From assembly GCA_046304235.1 (NCBI GenBank), contig JBKCEW010000004.1, positions 93,582-157,581 on the forward strand: DNA of 64,000 bases, read 5' to 3'. The stretch comes from CANHVK01 sp046304235. Its GTDB lineage: Bacteria; Bacteroidota; Bacteroidia; Flavobacteriales_D; Crocinitomicaceae. Shown here in pieces: positions 1 through 6,883 of the stretch. Positions within the stretch are counted from its first letter, which is position 1, and every line of letters begins with the position of its first letter. Made by a program: the position numbers and the translations under genes. Under the pieces are notes generated by a model. It searched no databases, was not told where the DNA came from, and saw nothing but the letters and a program-made list of their open reading frames with translations.

Positions 1-980
1 TCACCCATAATGATTTTGAATTGGTAAATCAACGCTTCCATATTGTGGTACACCTCTTCTTTCGGTGGTAAGAATACCTCTGGAACATCTGCGTGAACAG
101 GTCCATCAGGTAATTTCGCAATTGCTTGCTTGATGATACTAAACGATTGTTTGATTTCTTCTTGACGAACCATAAAACGGTCGTAAGTATCTCCATTTTG
201 TCCTACTGGAATTTGGAAATCGAAATCTTCATACGATGAATACGGTGTTGCTACACGTACATCATAATCTACACCAGTCGCACGTAAGTTAGGACCAGTA
301 AAACCATAGTTTAACGCTTTTTCAGCAGAAATAGGACCAGCACCAATGGTTCTGTCCATAAAAATTCTGTTTCTCGTTAAAAGTGAGTCAAACTCTTCGA
401 ATATCTTAGGGAATGTTTCTACGAAATTGTGGATTTTTTGCCAAGCAGACGCAGGGAATTCATTTTGAAAACCACCTACACGTCCCATATTTGTTGTCAA
501 ACGAGCACCACAAATGTCTTCGTAGATTTCATAAATTTTCTCACGTTGTTGGAATACATACAAGAAACCACTCAAAGCACCTGTATCTACCCCGATAACA
601 CTGTTACATACCAAATGGTCTGCGATACGTGCTAATTCCATAATAATCACACGCATATATTGAGCGCGTTTTGGAACTTCGATGCCTAATAATTTTTCGA
701 CAGTCATTTGCCAACCAAGGTTGTTAATTGGTGCCGAACAATAATTTAAGCGGTCAGTAAGCGTAGTAATTTGGTAATAATTTCTTCTTTCAGCGATTTT
801 TTCAAATGCTCTGTGAATATACCCTACAGTTGGCACAGCATCCATAATGATATCCCCATCCATAGTAAGGATATTCTCAAAAATACCGTGTGTTGCAGGG
901 TGAGTAGGTCCAAGGTTTAATATTGAATATCCTTGTTTTTCTACCTCTAATCTTCTTTTTTCTAATTCTGCTGAATTCAT
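1..980 (-). CDS. nuoD: NADH-quinone oxidoreductase subunit D (NuoD), 3' part beyond window
   Basis: The minus-strand frame opens with ATG at 980 and stays open to position 1, giving about 326 of the usual ~400 residues; the C-terminus lies outside the window. The N-terminus carries the NuoD signature NLGPTHPATHG, followed by GYIHRAFEK and NYCSAPINN, the conserved parts of the 49-kDa subunit that lines the quinone site beside NuoB. It belongs to the peripheral arm of complex I and passes electrons from the N2 cluster to quinone at the cytoplasmic membrane face. It is the fourth gene of a nuoA-B-C-D run, 23 bases after nuoC, so it is surely co-transcribed. Nothing unusual is seen. The identification is by family motifs and gene order. 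Confidence 0.96.
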   Translation of the reverse strand, partial: MNSAELEKRRLEVEKQGYSILNLGPTHPATHGIFENILTMDGDIIMDAVPTVGYIHRAFEKIAERRNYYQITTLTDRLNYCSAPINNLGWQMTVEKLLGIEVPKRAQYMRVIIMELARIADHLVCNSVIGVDTGALSGFLYVFQQREKIYEIYEDICGARLTTNMGRVGGFQNEFPASAWQKIHNFVETFPKIFEEFDSLLTRNRIFMDRTIGAGPISAEKALNYGFTGPNLRATGVDYDVRVATPYSSYEDFDFQIPVGQNGDTYDRFMVRQEEIKQSFSIIKQAIAKLPDGPVHADVPEVFLPPKEEVYHNMEALIYQFKIIMG

Positions 981-1003
981 AGTAATTCTGTTAGAATTTT
1001 GGT

Positions 1004-1510
1004 TTAACGACCGAACATTGCGTCGTCTTTGTCTTCTCTTGTCTCGTCTTCCACTTGGTATTGTTTACGCATTGGGAAGTAAGGTTGGTCGTCCATATTT
1101 AAGATTTTTGTCAAATTTGGATGACCTGTAAATTGAATTCCATAGAAATCGTATGTTTCTCTTTCCAACCAATTTGCTGTTTTAAACAAAGAAGTCACAC
1201 TTGGAACTTTAATATCAGCCTCTGAAGTGTATACTTTGATACGAATACGTTGGTTTTGTACCATATCGTGTAATTGATATACAACACAAAACTCTTCTTC
1301 TTTTGCATTATCAGGATAATGAACTCCACACAACGAAGTCATAAACTGAAATTTGTAATCTTCGTAATCGTATAAGAAAGTCAATACGTTTAAGATTTCT
1401 TCTTTTTTAACAGTAAAAGTTGGGAAATCAACGATTAACTCTTGTTTTACGATAGCACCACCAAATTTATCTTGTAATGCTTTTCCTATGCGTTCCGTTA
1501 CATTTTCCAT
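1004..1510 (-). CDS. nuoC: NADH-quinone oxidoreductase subunit C (NuoC)
   Basis: This 168-residue protein is a stand-alone 30-kDa subunit of complex I, not fused to NuoD as in enterobacteria. The C-terminal half contains the family signature WLERETYDFYGIQFTGHPNL, followed by DDQPYFPMRKQY. NuoC sits in the peripheral arm and stabilises the NuoB/NuoD module. The gene lies one base after nuoB and 23 bases before nuoD on the same strand, an arrangement typical of a single nuo operon. The ATG at 1510 is the natural start, because nuoB ends immediately upstream. No anomaly is visible. Confidence 0.96.
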   Translation of the reverse strand: MENVTERIGKALQDKFGGAIVKQELIVDFPTFTVKKEEILNVLTFLYDYEDYKFQFMTSLCGVHYPDNAKEEEFCVVYQLHDMVQNQRIRIKVYTSEADIKVPSVTSLFKTANWLERETYDFYGIQFTGHPNLTKILNMDDQPYFPMRKQYQVEDETREDKDDAMFGR

Positions 1511-1511
1511 A

Positions 1512-2078
1512 TTACTCGATTCCGTAAGACGCTAATAACTCGGTATATTCAGGAGTATTTCTTCTGCGAAGCGATTCTTTCCCTACTAAATCTTGTACTT
1601 GTAAGATACCATCAATTACTTGTTCTGGTCTTGGCGGACATCCAGGAATGTATACATCCACAGGAATTATTCTGTCAATACCTTGTAATACACTGTAAGT
1701 ATCAAAAATTCCCCCGCTCGAAGCACAAGCCCCCATAGCAATAACCCAACGAGGTTCTGCCATTTGTAAGTAAACTTGTTTCACAACAGGTGCTAATTTT
1801 TTAGAGATAGTACCCATCACCATTAGTAAGTCTGCCTGACGTGGAGAAAAACTTAAACGTTCTGACCCAAAACGACCTAAATCGTAGTGGGAAGCCATCG
1901 TTGCCATAAACTCAATACCACAACAAGAAGTTGCAAATGGTAAAGGCCACAATGAATTTTTTCTTGCTAAACCTACTACTTGGTCCAACGAAGTTGCGAA
2001 AAAACCAGAACCTTCGTGTCCGTCTGGTGCTTTAACAATCTTCACTTTTGATTCAACAATATCTTTTTCTGAACTCAT
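1512..2078 (-). CDS. nuoB: NADH-quinone oxidoreductase subunit B (NuoB)
   Basis: This 188-residue subunit binds the terminal iron-sulfur cluster N2 of complex I. The cluster ligands are visible: the vicinal cysteines in ATSCCGIEFM, a cysteine in GACASSGG, and the last in YIPGCPPRP. The rest of the protein matches the family throughout (for example FGSERLSFSPRQAD and VDVYIPGCPPRPEQ). It hands electrons to quinone at the interface with NuoD. The gene is 15 bases downstream of nuoA and 1 base upstream of nuoC, so it is an interior operon gene. Length and motifs are standard. Confidence 0.97.
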   Translation of the reverse strand: MSSEKDIVESKVKIVKAPDGHEGSGFFATSLDQVVGLARKNSLWPLPFATSCCGIEFMATMASHYDLGRFGSERLSFSPRQADLLMVMGTISKKLAPVVKQVYLQMAEPRWVIAMGACASSGGIFDTYSVLQGIDRIIPVDVYIPGCPPRPEQVIDGILQVQDLVGKESLRRRNTPEYTELLASYGIE

Positions 2079-2093
2079 GTTTTCGAATTTTTA

Positions 2094-2468
2094 TTATTTA
2101 TCCTCCCATTTTAGGGCACCTTTCTTCAATACATAGAAGAACCCTAATAATAAAAGGCCTATGAATAAGAACATTTCAATAAGTCCGTTTGTTCCCAACG
2201 TTTTGAAATTTACTGCCCAAGGGTACATAAATATTACCTCTACGTCGAATAATACAAACAAGATGGCTACTAAAAAGTATTTCACTGAAAATGGAACACG
2301 CGCATTACCTGACGACTCTATACCACATTCGAATGAATCTAATTTTTTCTTTGATTTTCTGTGTGGACCTAAGAAGTGTGTTGCAACGATGGTTGTAACC
2401 ACAAATCCAAGTGCTACTCCTAACTGAACCAAAATTGGTAAATAACTAGATGGTGTTTCTACTTGCAT
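2094..2468 (-). CDS. nuoA: NADH-quinone oxidoreductase subunit A (NuoA)
   Basis: This 124-residue protein has three predicted transmembrane helices (about residues 10-30, 64-84 and 94-114) and the family motif KKKLDSFECGIESSG, including the conserved cysteine in the first cytoplasmic loop. It also has the acidic stretch FDVEVIFMYPWA typical of NuoA/ND3. It is a proton-pumping membrane-arm subunit located next to the quinone cavity. It is the first gene of the minus-strand nuo run; the 324 bases upstream hold no other gene, so the operon promoter should lie there. No Shine-Dalgarno sequence is visible, as usual in this phylum. Confidence 0.96.
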   Translation of the reverse strand: MQVETPSSYLPILVQLGVALGFVVTTIVATHFLGPHRKSKKKLDSFECGIESSGNARVPFSVKYFLVAILFVLFDVEVIFMYPWAVNFKTLGTNGLIEMFLFIGLLLLGFFYVLKKGALKWEDK

Positions 2469-2792
2469 AATTTTAATTTACTAAGTTTTTAACAATTTGA
2501 TAGTCAAAAAGAAACTGAAATTTAAGGTAAATAATATCACTAAAATTCAGAGTTTCTCTAGTTAATTAACCCGCTAAAATAGATAACTTTTAGATTTTAT
2601 TAACATATTTTGACAATAAATTAACACAAAATGCAATGATTTAGTTTTCGTTTTAATTAATATTCAAGAATATTGTTTTGTTTAGGATCTTAATTATCTC
2701 AATTAAATTCAACAGCTTGTTCACTTTAAACGAACTACATAGTTAATTTCGATTTAATTGTTTATTTTAGTCTGATTACAAATTCTTCATTT
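2469..2792. other. AT-rich intergenic region between nuoA and a secreted-protein gene
   Basis: These 324 bases separate the divergent nuo operon and the gene at 2793. No convincing reading frame, RNA gene or long inverted repeat is seen. The region must contain both promoters, but I could not place a clean TTTG / TAnnTTTG pair on either strand. Confidence 0.6.
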
Positions 2793-3464
2793 ATGAAATC
2801 CATTTTTTATTCAATCGTTTGTTTATTTGTTATTCATGATTTGGAAGCACAAACCAAAGAGCAATCAGATAAATTTTTGGTTTCCTCTATTTATGAAGAT
2901 CAAAAAAGTGAATTGATTATCAGTAATGTCTTACACTTTAATTCACAAATTATCAAAGAGAAAACCCACGATACTATACGTTTAACAGATCCAGTCACTG
3001 GAGAATTTGTTTTTTATAATAAGTCTGTATTAATGAATCATTTCGATAATTGGTTGAGTGATTTTGCGAAAACACGTATTACTAAAGTTAAAAAAGATAC
3101 GAGTCATTATGCTATTTTATATCGAACTCGTTTTGAGGGTGATTTTGTCAACGTATTGTTGATTGCTGAATTTAAAGATGAAAAGATTCGCTTGCGTTTT
3201 TTTGATGAAGGTGATGTACGTACAACGGATAAAATGGTGCCTGAACATTTCAATTTAGCGAGTCGTTTTTCCTCTGATGTGTTGATGTATTCTCCAAAAG
3301 ACCCAAAGAATTTAAACACGAAACACGTTGAAGCCTTGAAACAGTATAAAAAAGAAATTGAACAAATTATTGTTTCTGTTAATTTCTATATTCTTGGCAA
3401 TCAAGATTACATCATCAAAGCGGAAAACTTACTCCTAGATTTTTTACCCAAGTTTGATTTTTGA
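2793..3464 (+). CDS. Secreted hypothetical protein, paralogue of the protein at 3953
   Basis: This 223-residue protein is not recognised by name. It starts with a short hydrophobic signal peptide (about residues 1-19, ending LEAQ), so it is probably exported. Residues about 75-145 align by eye with the product of the gene at 3953: both have a [HR]F-[DE]-NW core, then an alternating strand pattern, then AEFKDEKIRLRFFDEGDV here against VEFKDNKAKISFSDDGNV there. The shape recalls the DUF4468 (TBP-like fold) proteins of Bacteroidota, but that is a resemblance, not a proven match. The two genes flank a small XRE regulator. No catalytic motif is visible. Confidence 0.7.
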   Translation: MKSIFYSIVCLFVIHDLEAQTKEQSDKFLVSSIYEDQKSELIISNVLHFNSQIIKEKTHDTIRLTDPVTGEFVFYNKSVLMNHFDNWLSDFAKTRITKVKKDTSHYAILYRTRFEGDFVNVLLIAEFKDEKIRLRFFDEGDVRTTDKMVPEHFNLASRFSSDVLMYSPKDPKNLNTKHVEALKQYKKEIEQIIVSVNFYILGNQDYIIKAENLLLDFLPKFDF

Positions 3465-3499
3465 ATTTTCTTTTACGTAATTCGTTGTTTCAGTTGTCT

Positions 3500-3536
3500 C
3501 ACTGAGCCCGTTGAATGTCACACTGAGCCCGTTGAA
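3500..3536. repeat. Two direct copies of CACTGAGCCCGTTGAA
   Basis: The 16-base word occurs exactly at 3500-3515 and 3521-3536, 21 bases apart, in the gap after the secreted protein gene. The second copy continues as GTG, so that CACT...AGTG forms an inverted pair. Related words (TGAG...CGAAG) occur near 13918, 14036, 14190 and 34428, so this belongs to a dispersed intergenic family. Confidence 0.75.
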
Positions 3537-3622
3537 GTGTTATCGGGTAAATTTTTCTCATTTTTTTAACCAATGTCGAATTTGTGTTAAAAACAATGTG
3601 TTTTTTACTTAACTGATTTTTC

Positions 3623-3844
3623 CTAAAAGTTTATGATATCTTTTACTTTGATGCCTAATGAAGATGTTATTTTAACCAGTGTTTTAATCGTTGTATTTAA
3701 CTTACCATTTTCAATTGCACCAATTTGAGAAAGAGGAATACCTGAATCACTGGACAAATCTAATTGAGTCATTCCTTTTGACAATCTTATTTTTCTGATT
3801 GTCATTCCTAGTTCTATTAAATAAATCTCACGTTCGGTTTTCAC
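3623..3844 (-). CDS. XRE-family helix-turn-helix regulator
   Basis: This small DNA-binding protein is essentially one HTH_3/Cro-C1 domain: IRKIRLSKGMTQLDLSSDSG gives helices 1-2, and IPLSQIGAIENGKLNTTI gives the recognition helix with the family's usual IENGK. I place the start at the GTG at 3844 (73 residues). A TTG at 3853 or the ATG at 3805 are alternatives, so the start is uncertain. It lies between two genes for paralogous secreted proteins and is divergent from the second. A perfect 16-bp palindrome (3880-3895) sits in the shared upstream gap and is the obvious candidate operator. It has no extra ligand or peptidase domain. Confidence 0.85.
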   Translation of the reverse strand: MKTEREIYLIELGMTIRKIRLSKGMTQLDLSSDSGIPLSQIGAIENGKLNTTIKTLVKITSSLGIKVKDIINF

Positions 3845-3879
3845 GACAACCAAATAAGACTTTTTTTATCACGCACTAC

Positions 3880-3895
3880 AACCGATATATCGGTT
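3880..3895. promoter_or_regulatory. Perfect 16-bp palindrome, candidate XRE operator
   Basis: AACCGATATATCGGTT is a perfect two-fold palindrome located between the divergent XRE gene (start 3844 or 3853) and the secreted-protein gene at 3953. Cro/C1-type dimers bind such sites, so autoregulation plus control of the neighbour is a reasonable inference. No second copy was noticed in this window. Confidence 0.55.
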
Positions 3896-3952
3896 ATTAT
3901 TTATATAATTGCTTTAAATTTTAATTATTAAGAATATTTAAAAAAGTAAAAG

Positions 3953-4579
3953 ATGAAAAACAAAATGAATTTTAGAACGAATAGAATTATTCAAATGATT
4001 TGCTTGGGATTATTTATAATTTCAACTCCAATTATTTATGCTCAAAAAGATACTTTACATATTAAGGATATTTATTCTAATACAAGTAATTATCTTGTAT
4101 TAGACAAAATAATTAATGTAGATTCAACATCTAAACAAGAATTAATGAATCGTTTTGAAAATTGGGGCGGTTCAAATTTTAGAGATTATTCAAATGTTAG
4201 AACTTCAAAAACTGATGACCAAATAACGTTATTATATATTAATGAAACGAGTGAAAATAATAAAATGTATGTCATCTTAAAAGTAGAGTTTAAGGATAAT
4301 AAAGCAAAAATTTCTTTTTCTGATGATGGCAATGTAGGTACTAATGGTTCTTATGTAGGTGGCTCATATGTTTCAGGTACTCCCTCAAGATTAATTCATT
4401 ATACTAATTTTTTTGAAGATGGAATGATTATTTATAAAAAAAATGCTGGTTCATTAAATGTAAAATCTGCAAGAGTGAAAATTTTATTAGAATATAAAGA
4501 TTCTATAAATAAGACTTGTAACGAGATTGAAAAAGCGCTTAAAATAAAACAAACGAATACTTTAAAAAGTGATTGGTAA
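3953..4579 (+). CDS. Secreted hypothetical protein, DUF4468-like, paralogue of the protein at 2793
   Basis: This 208-residue protein is of unknown function. A signal peptide spans about residues 11-30 (hydrophobic core MICLGLFIISTPIIYA, then QKD). The mature part has the pattern of DUF4468-type domains: NVDSTSKQELMNRFENWG, an invariant-looking FxNW helix end, followed by beta strands and VEFKDNKAKISFSDDGNV. It aligns with the gene at 2793, so the pair probably arose by duplication. The start could also be the ATG at 3965. A hairpin terminator follows at 4598-4628. Divergent placement from an XRE gene with a palindrome between them suggests repressor control. The gene is very AT-rich. Confidence 0.7.
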   Translation: MKNKMNFRTNRIIQMICLGLFIISTPIIYAQKDTLHIKDIYSNTSNYLVLDKIINVDSTSKQELMNRFENWGGSNFRDYSNVRTSKTDDQITLLYINETSENNKMYVILKVEFKDNKAKISFSDDGNVGTNGSYVGGSYVSGTPSRLIHYTNFFEDGMIIYKKNAGSLNVKSARVKILLEYKDSINKTCNEIEKALKIKQTNTLKSDW

Positions 4580-4597
4580 TTAAATTCTTTCTTTTAG

Positions 4598-4628
4598 AGG
4601 CTCAAATAATTTTATTTGGGCTTTTTTT
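4598..4628 (+). terminator. Rho-independent terminator after the 3953 gene
   Basis: AGGCTCAAATA pairs with TATTTGGGCTT (one G-T wobble) across a four-base loop and is followed by a run of T to 4628. It sits 19 bases after the stop codon at 4579. Confidence 0.75.
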
Positions 4629-4640
4629 AGTTTCATTCCA

Positions 4641-4682
4641 TAAAAAACAAAAAACCCTTAACACTTTCGTATTAAGGGTTTT
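4641..4682 (-). terminator. Rho-independent terminator of tRNA-Cys
   Basis: The arms AAAACCCTTAA (4651-4661) and TTAAGGGTTTT (4672-4682) form an 11-bp stem with a 10-base loop. On the minus strand it lies directly after the tRNA 3' end and is followed by TTGTTTTTTA. Confidence 0.85.
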
Positions 4683-4684
4683 CG

Positions 4685-4756
4685 AGGTCTCGAGCGGATT
4701 CGAACCGCTGTAATCGGTTTTGCAGACCGGTGCCTAAGCCTCTCGGCCACGAGACC
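4685..4756 (-). tRNA. tRNA-Cys (anticodon GCA)
   Basis: Read on the minus strand, the 7-bp acceptor stem GGTCTCG pairs with CGAGACC. The anticodon loop is CTGCAAA with anticodon GCA, and the T arm contains GGTTCGAATCC. The D arm GCC...GGC is present. The last pair of the anticodon stem (C-A) is mismatched. The 3' CCA is not encoded, as is common in this phylum. A strong terminator follows directly. Confidence 0.95.
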
Positions 4757-4804
4757 ATTTTGAGAGGACAAAAATAGAAATTATTTTGGGTAACGCAAGT
4801 TAGT

Positions 4805-5164
4805 TTAGTATTTTTCTTCGATGATGATGGCTACATTATCCACGTCACCATTGATAGGAGGGCAAATTTTTGTGATTTTTATGCGCACGTAATGCATTCC
4901 TTCTAATTCATTTTCAAAGCGTTTCATAATGCGGTAGCCTACGTGCTCAATCAGTTTGGATGGTATTGCCATCTCTTCTTTTACAATACGATTAATAACA
5001 ACATAATCGATTGTGTCAATAAGCGTATCTTCAAGAGCCGCTTTCAAAAAGTTGGTTTCCAAAGATACATCCACCAAATAATGTCCACCGATTTTTGTTT
5101 CTTCCGGCAAACACCCGTGAAAAGCGTATAATTTAATTCCGTTTACTTCTATGTGGTTTTTCAT
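4805..5164 (-). CDS. folB: Dihydroneopterin aldolase (FolB)
   Basis: This 119-residue enzyme of folate synthesis converts 7,8-dihydroneopterin to 6-hydroxymethyl-dihydropterin and glycolaldehyde. Family hallmarks are IKLYAFHGCLPEE near the N-terminus (substrate-binding region), the DTIDYVVI strand with the active-site tyrosine, the central KLIEHVGYRI helix, and PPINGDVDNVAI near the end. The frame extends upstream to 5239, but that extension runs through an inverted-repeat element and gives a non-family N-terminus, so I choose the ATG at 5164. It is followed downstream by tRNA-Cys and preceded by gltX on the same strand. Length is normal for the family. Confidence 0.93.
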   Translation of the reverse strand: MKNHIEVNGIKLYAFHGCLPEETKIGGHYLVDVSLETNFLKAALEDTLIDTIDYVVINRIVKEEMAIPSKLIEHVGYRIMKRFENELEGMHYVRIKITKICPPINGDVDNVAIIIEEKY

Positions 5165-5179
5165 CTGTGTGTGGATTTG

Positions 5180-5260
5180 CTTCCTCCCTTGAGGGAGGAG
5201 TGAGGAGGGTGACAATACATAATTCATCACCTCCCTCAATCCCTCCTCAAGGAGGGAAGA
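5180..5260. repeat. CCTCCCTTGAGGGAGG-type inverted repeat element
   Basis: The folB-gltX gap holds two arms of about 33 bases, CTTCCTCCCTTGAGGGAGG... and, inverted, CTTCCCTCCTTGAGGAGGG..., around a 14-base AT-rich centre. Each arm is itself a short palindrome around TTGA/TCAA. Related words are found at 22476-22505 and 45608-45622, so it is one copy of a dispersed element. Confidence 0.8.
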
Positions 5261-5264
5261 ATGA

Positions 5265-6776
5265 TTAACCTAATTTCCCTAATCCAATTTCCATACGTGC
5301 TACAACCTCTTCTTTTCCTAGGAAAGCAGCGATTTCGAACATACTTGGTCCCATTCCTGCACCTGTGATTAATAAACGGAACAGCGGTAAAACTGCACCA
5401 ATTCCTAATCCTTTATCAGCGATGAATGCTTTGAATTTTGCTTCGATTGTTTCGTGTGTAAATGGTTCAATTTCAGATAGAATTTGTTTCCATTCCGTCA
5501 TTAATGCCGGTGCATTTTCGTTCCATTTTTTAGAAACTGTTTGTGCATCATATTCAGCAGGACGCGATAATAAATAACTTCCTTCTACCAAAATGTCTTC
5601 TGCAAACGTTGCTCTTTCCTTCATCAATCCGCAAATCGCAACCAACGTATTCATATCTACTTCTCCTTCGATTTTACCTGCTAACATTTCAGCAATGCGC
5701 TCGTTTGGAGTGTTTTTTAAATGTTGTTGTTGGAACCATTTTGTTTTTTCAGCATCGAATTTTGCTCCTGCTTTTCCTACTCTATCTAGGGTAAATGCTT
5801 CTTCTAATTCTTGTAATGAAAATAACTCTTGGTTTGTACCTGGGTTCCACCCTAAAAACGCTAACATATTGATAAACGCTTCTGGTAAATATCCTTTTTC
5901 TCTGTATCCAGAGTATAATTCTCCTTCTGCTGTAGTCCAATTTGTTGGGAAAACAGGAAATCCTAAACGGTCTCCATCTCGTTTCGATAATTTTCCGTTT
6001 CCATCCGGACGTAACAATAACGGTAAGTGAGCAAATTGTGGACAATCCCATCCAAATGCTTCATACAACAACACGTGTAACGGAGCAGATGGTAACCATT
6101 CTTCCCCACGAATTACGTGACTGATTTCCATCGTGTGGTCGTCAACAATGTTTGCTAAATGGTACGTTGGCATACCATCACTTTTGAACAACACCTTGTC
6201 ATCCAAATTGTTAGTATTTACCACAACCCAACCACGGATAATATCTTCAAAACGCACGTCTTGGTTACGAGGCATTTTCATACGGATTACATATTGTTCT
6301 CCTGATGCAATTCTTCTTTCTACTTCGTCAGCCGGTAAGGTCAACGAGTTTTTCAACGAGGTACGTGTAACGCTGTTGTATTGCCAATTTGGCATACCCA
6401 TTTCTTTTGCCTGTTCACGCACTTTTTCTAATTCTTCTGGTGTATCAAACGCATAGTATGCTTTGTCATTATCCACTAATTGTTCCGCATACGGACGGTA
6501 CATTTCCTTACGTTCAGATTGAACATATGGACCGTAATTTCCACCGATACCTGGACCTTCTGTTGGCATAATTCCACACCATTTCAACGCATCCATAATG
6601 TAGTCCTGTGCACCTTCTACAAAACGAGTTTGGTCAGTATCTTCGATACGAATGATGAATGTACCATTGTTCTTTTTCGCAAACAAATAGTTGTATAATG
6701 CGGTACGAACACCTCCCATATGTAATGGACCTGTTGGTGAAGGGGCAAACCTTACGCGAACTGCTTTTTCAGACAT
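5265..6776 (-). CDS. gltX: Glutamate--tRNA ligase (GltX)
   Basis: This 503-residue class I aminoacyl-tRNA synthetase charges tRNA-Glu with glutamate. The HIGH signature appears as HMGG at residues 19-22 within RFAPSPTGPLHMGG, and the KMSKS loop as KLSKRDG at 262-268. Other family blocks such as RIEDTDQTR and HVIRGEEWL are intact. The C-terminal helical part is the anticodon-binding domain. I place the start at the ATG at 6776 (MSEKAVRVRF); the in-frame ATG at 6797 adds seven residues without family support. It stands alone, 100 bases upstream of folB with a repeat element between, and divergent from the DUF4175 gene. Nothing is odd. Confidence 0.97.
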   Translation of the reverse strand: MSEKAVRVRFAPSPTGPLHMGGVRTALYNYLFAKKNNGTFIIRIEDTDQTRFVEGAQDYIMDALKWCGIMPTEGPGIGGNYGPYVQSERKEMYRPYAEQLVDNDKAYYAFDTPEELEKVREQAKEMGMPNWQYNSVTRTSLKNSLTLPADEVERRIASGEQYVIRMKMPRNQDVRFEDIIRGWVVVNTNNLDDKVLFKSDGMPTYHLANIVDDHTMEISHVIRGEEWLPSAPLHVLLYEAFGWDCPQFAHLPLLLRPDGNGKLSKRDGDRLGFPVFPTNWTTAEGELYSGYREKGYLPEAFINMLAFLGWNPGTNQELFSLQELEEAFTLDRVGKAGAKFDAEKTKWFQQQHLKNTPNERIAEMLAGKIEGEVDMNTLVAICGLMKERATFAEDILVEGSYLLSRPAEYDAQTVSKKWNENAPALMTEWKQILSEIEPFTHETIEAKFKAFIADKGLGIGAVLPLFRLLITGAGMGPSMFEIAAFLGKEEVVARMEIGLGKLG

Positions 6777-6883
6777 AGTTGAATTCTTTTTTGGCAAAGA
6801 TAATAATATTGTTTATTAGTGATTTTTGATATCAACGATACTTTTATATAATTTAGTAGGTTATTGTGTTGAACAATGTGGCT

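Noticed and set aside
5165..5239. N-terminal extension of folB
   Set aside because: The extra 25 codons translate an inverted-repeat element and are not part of the folB family; ATG 5164 gives the standard protein.
5593..6030. 145-codon plus-strand frame opposite gltX
   Set aside because: gltX is complete on the other strand with all motifs, and this frame has no recognisable domain.
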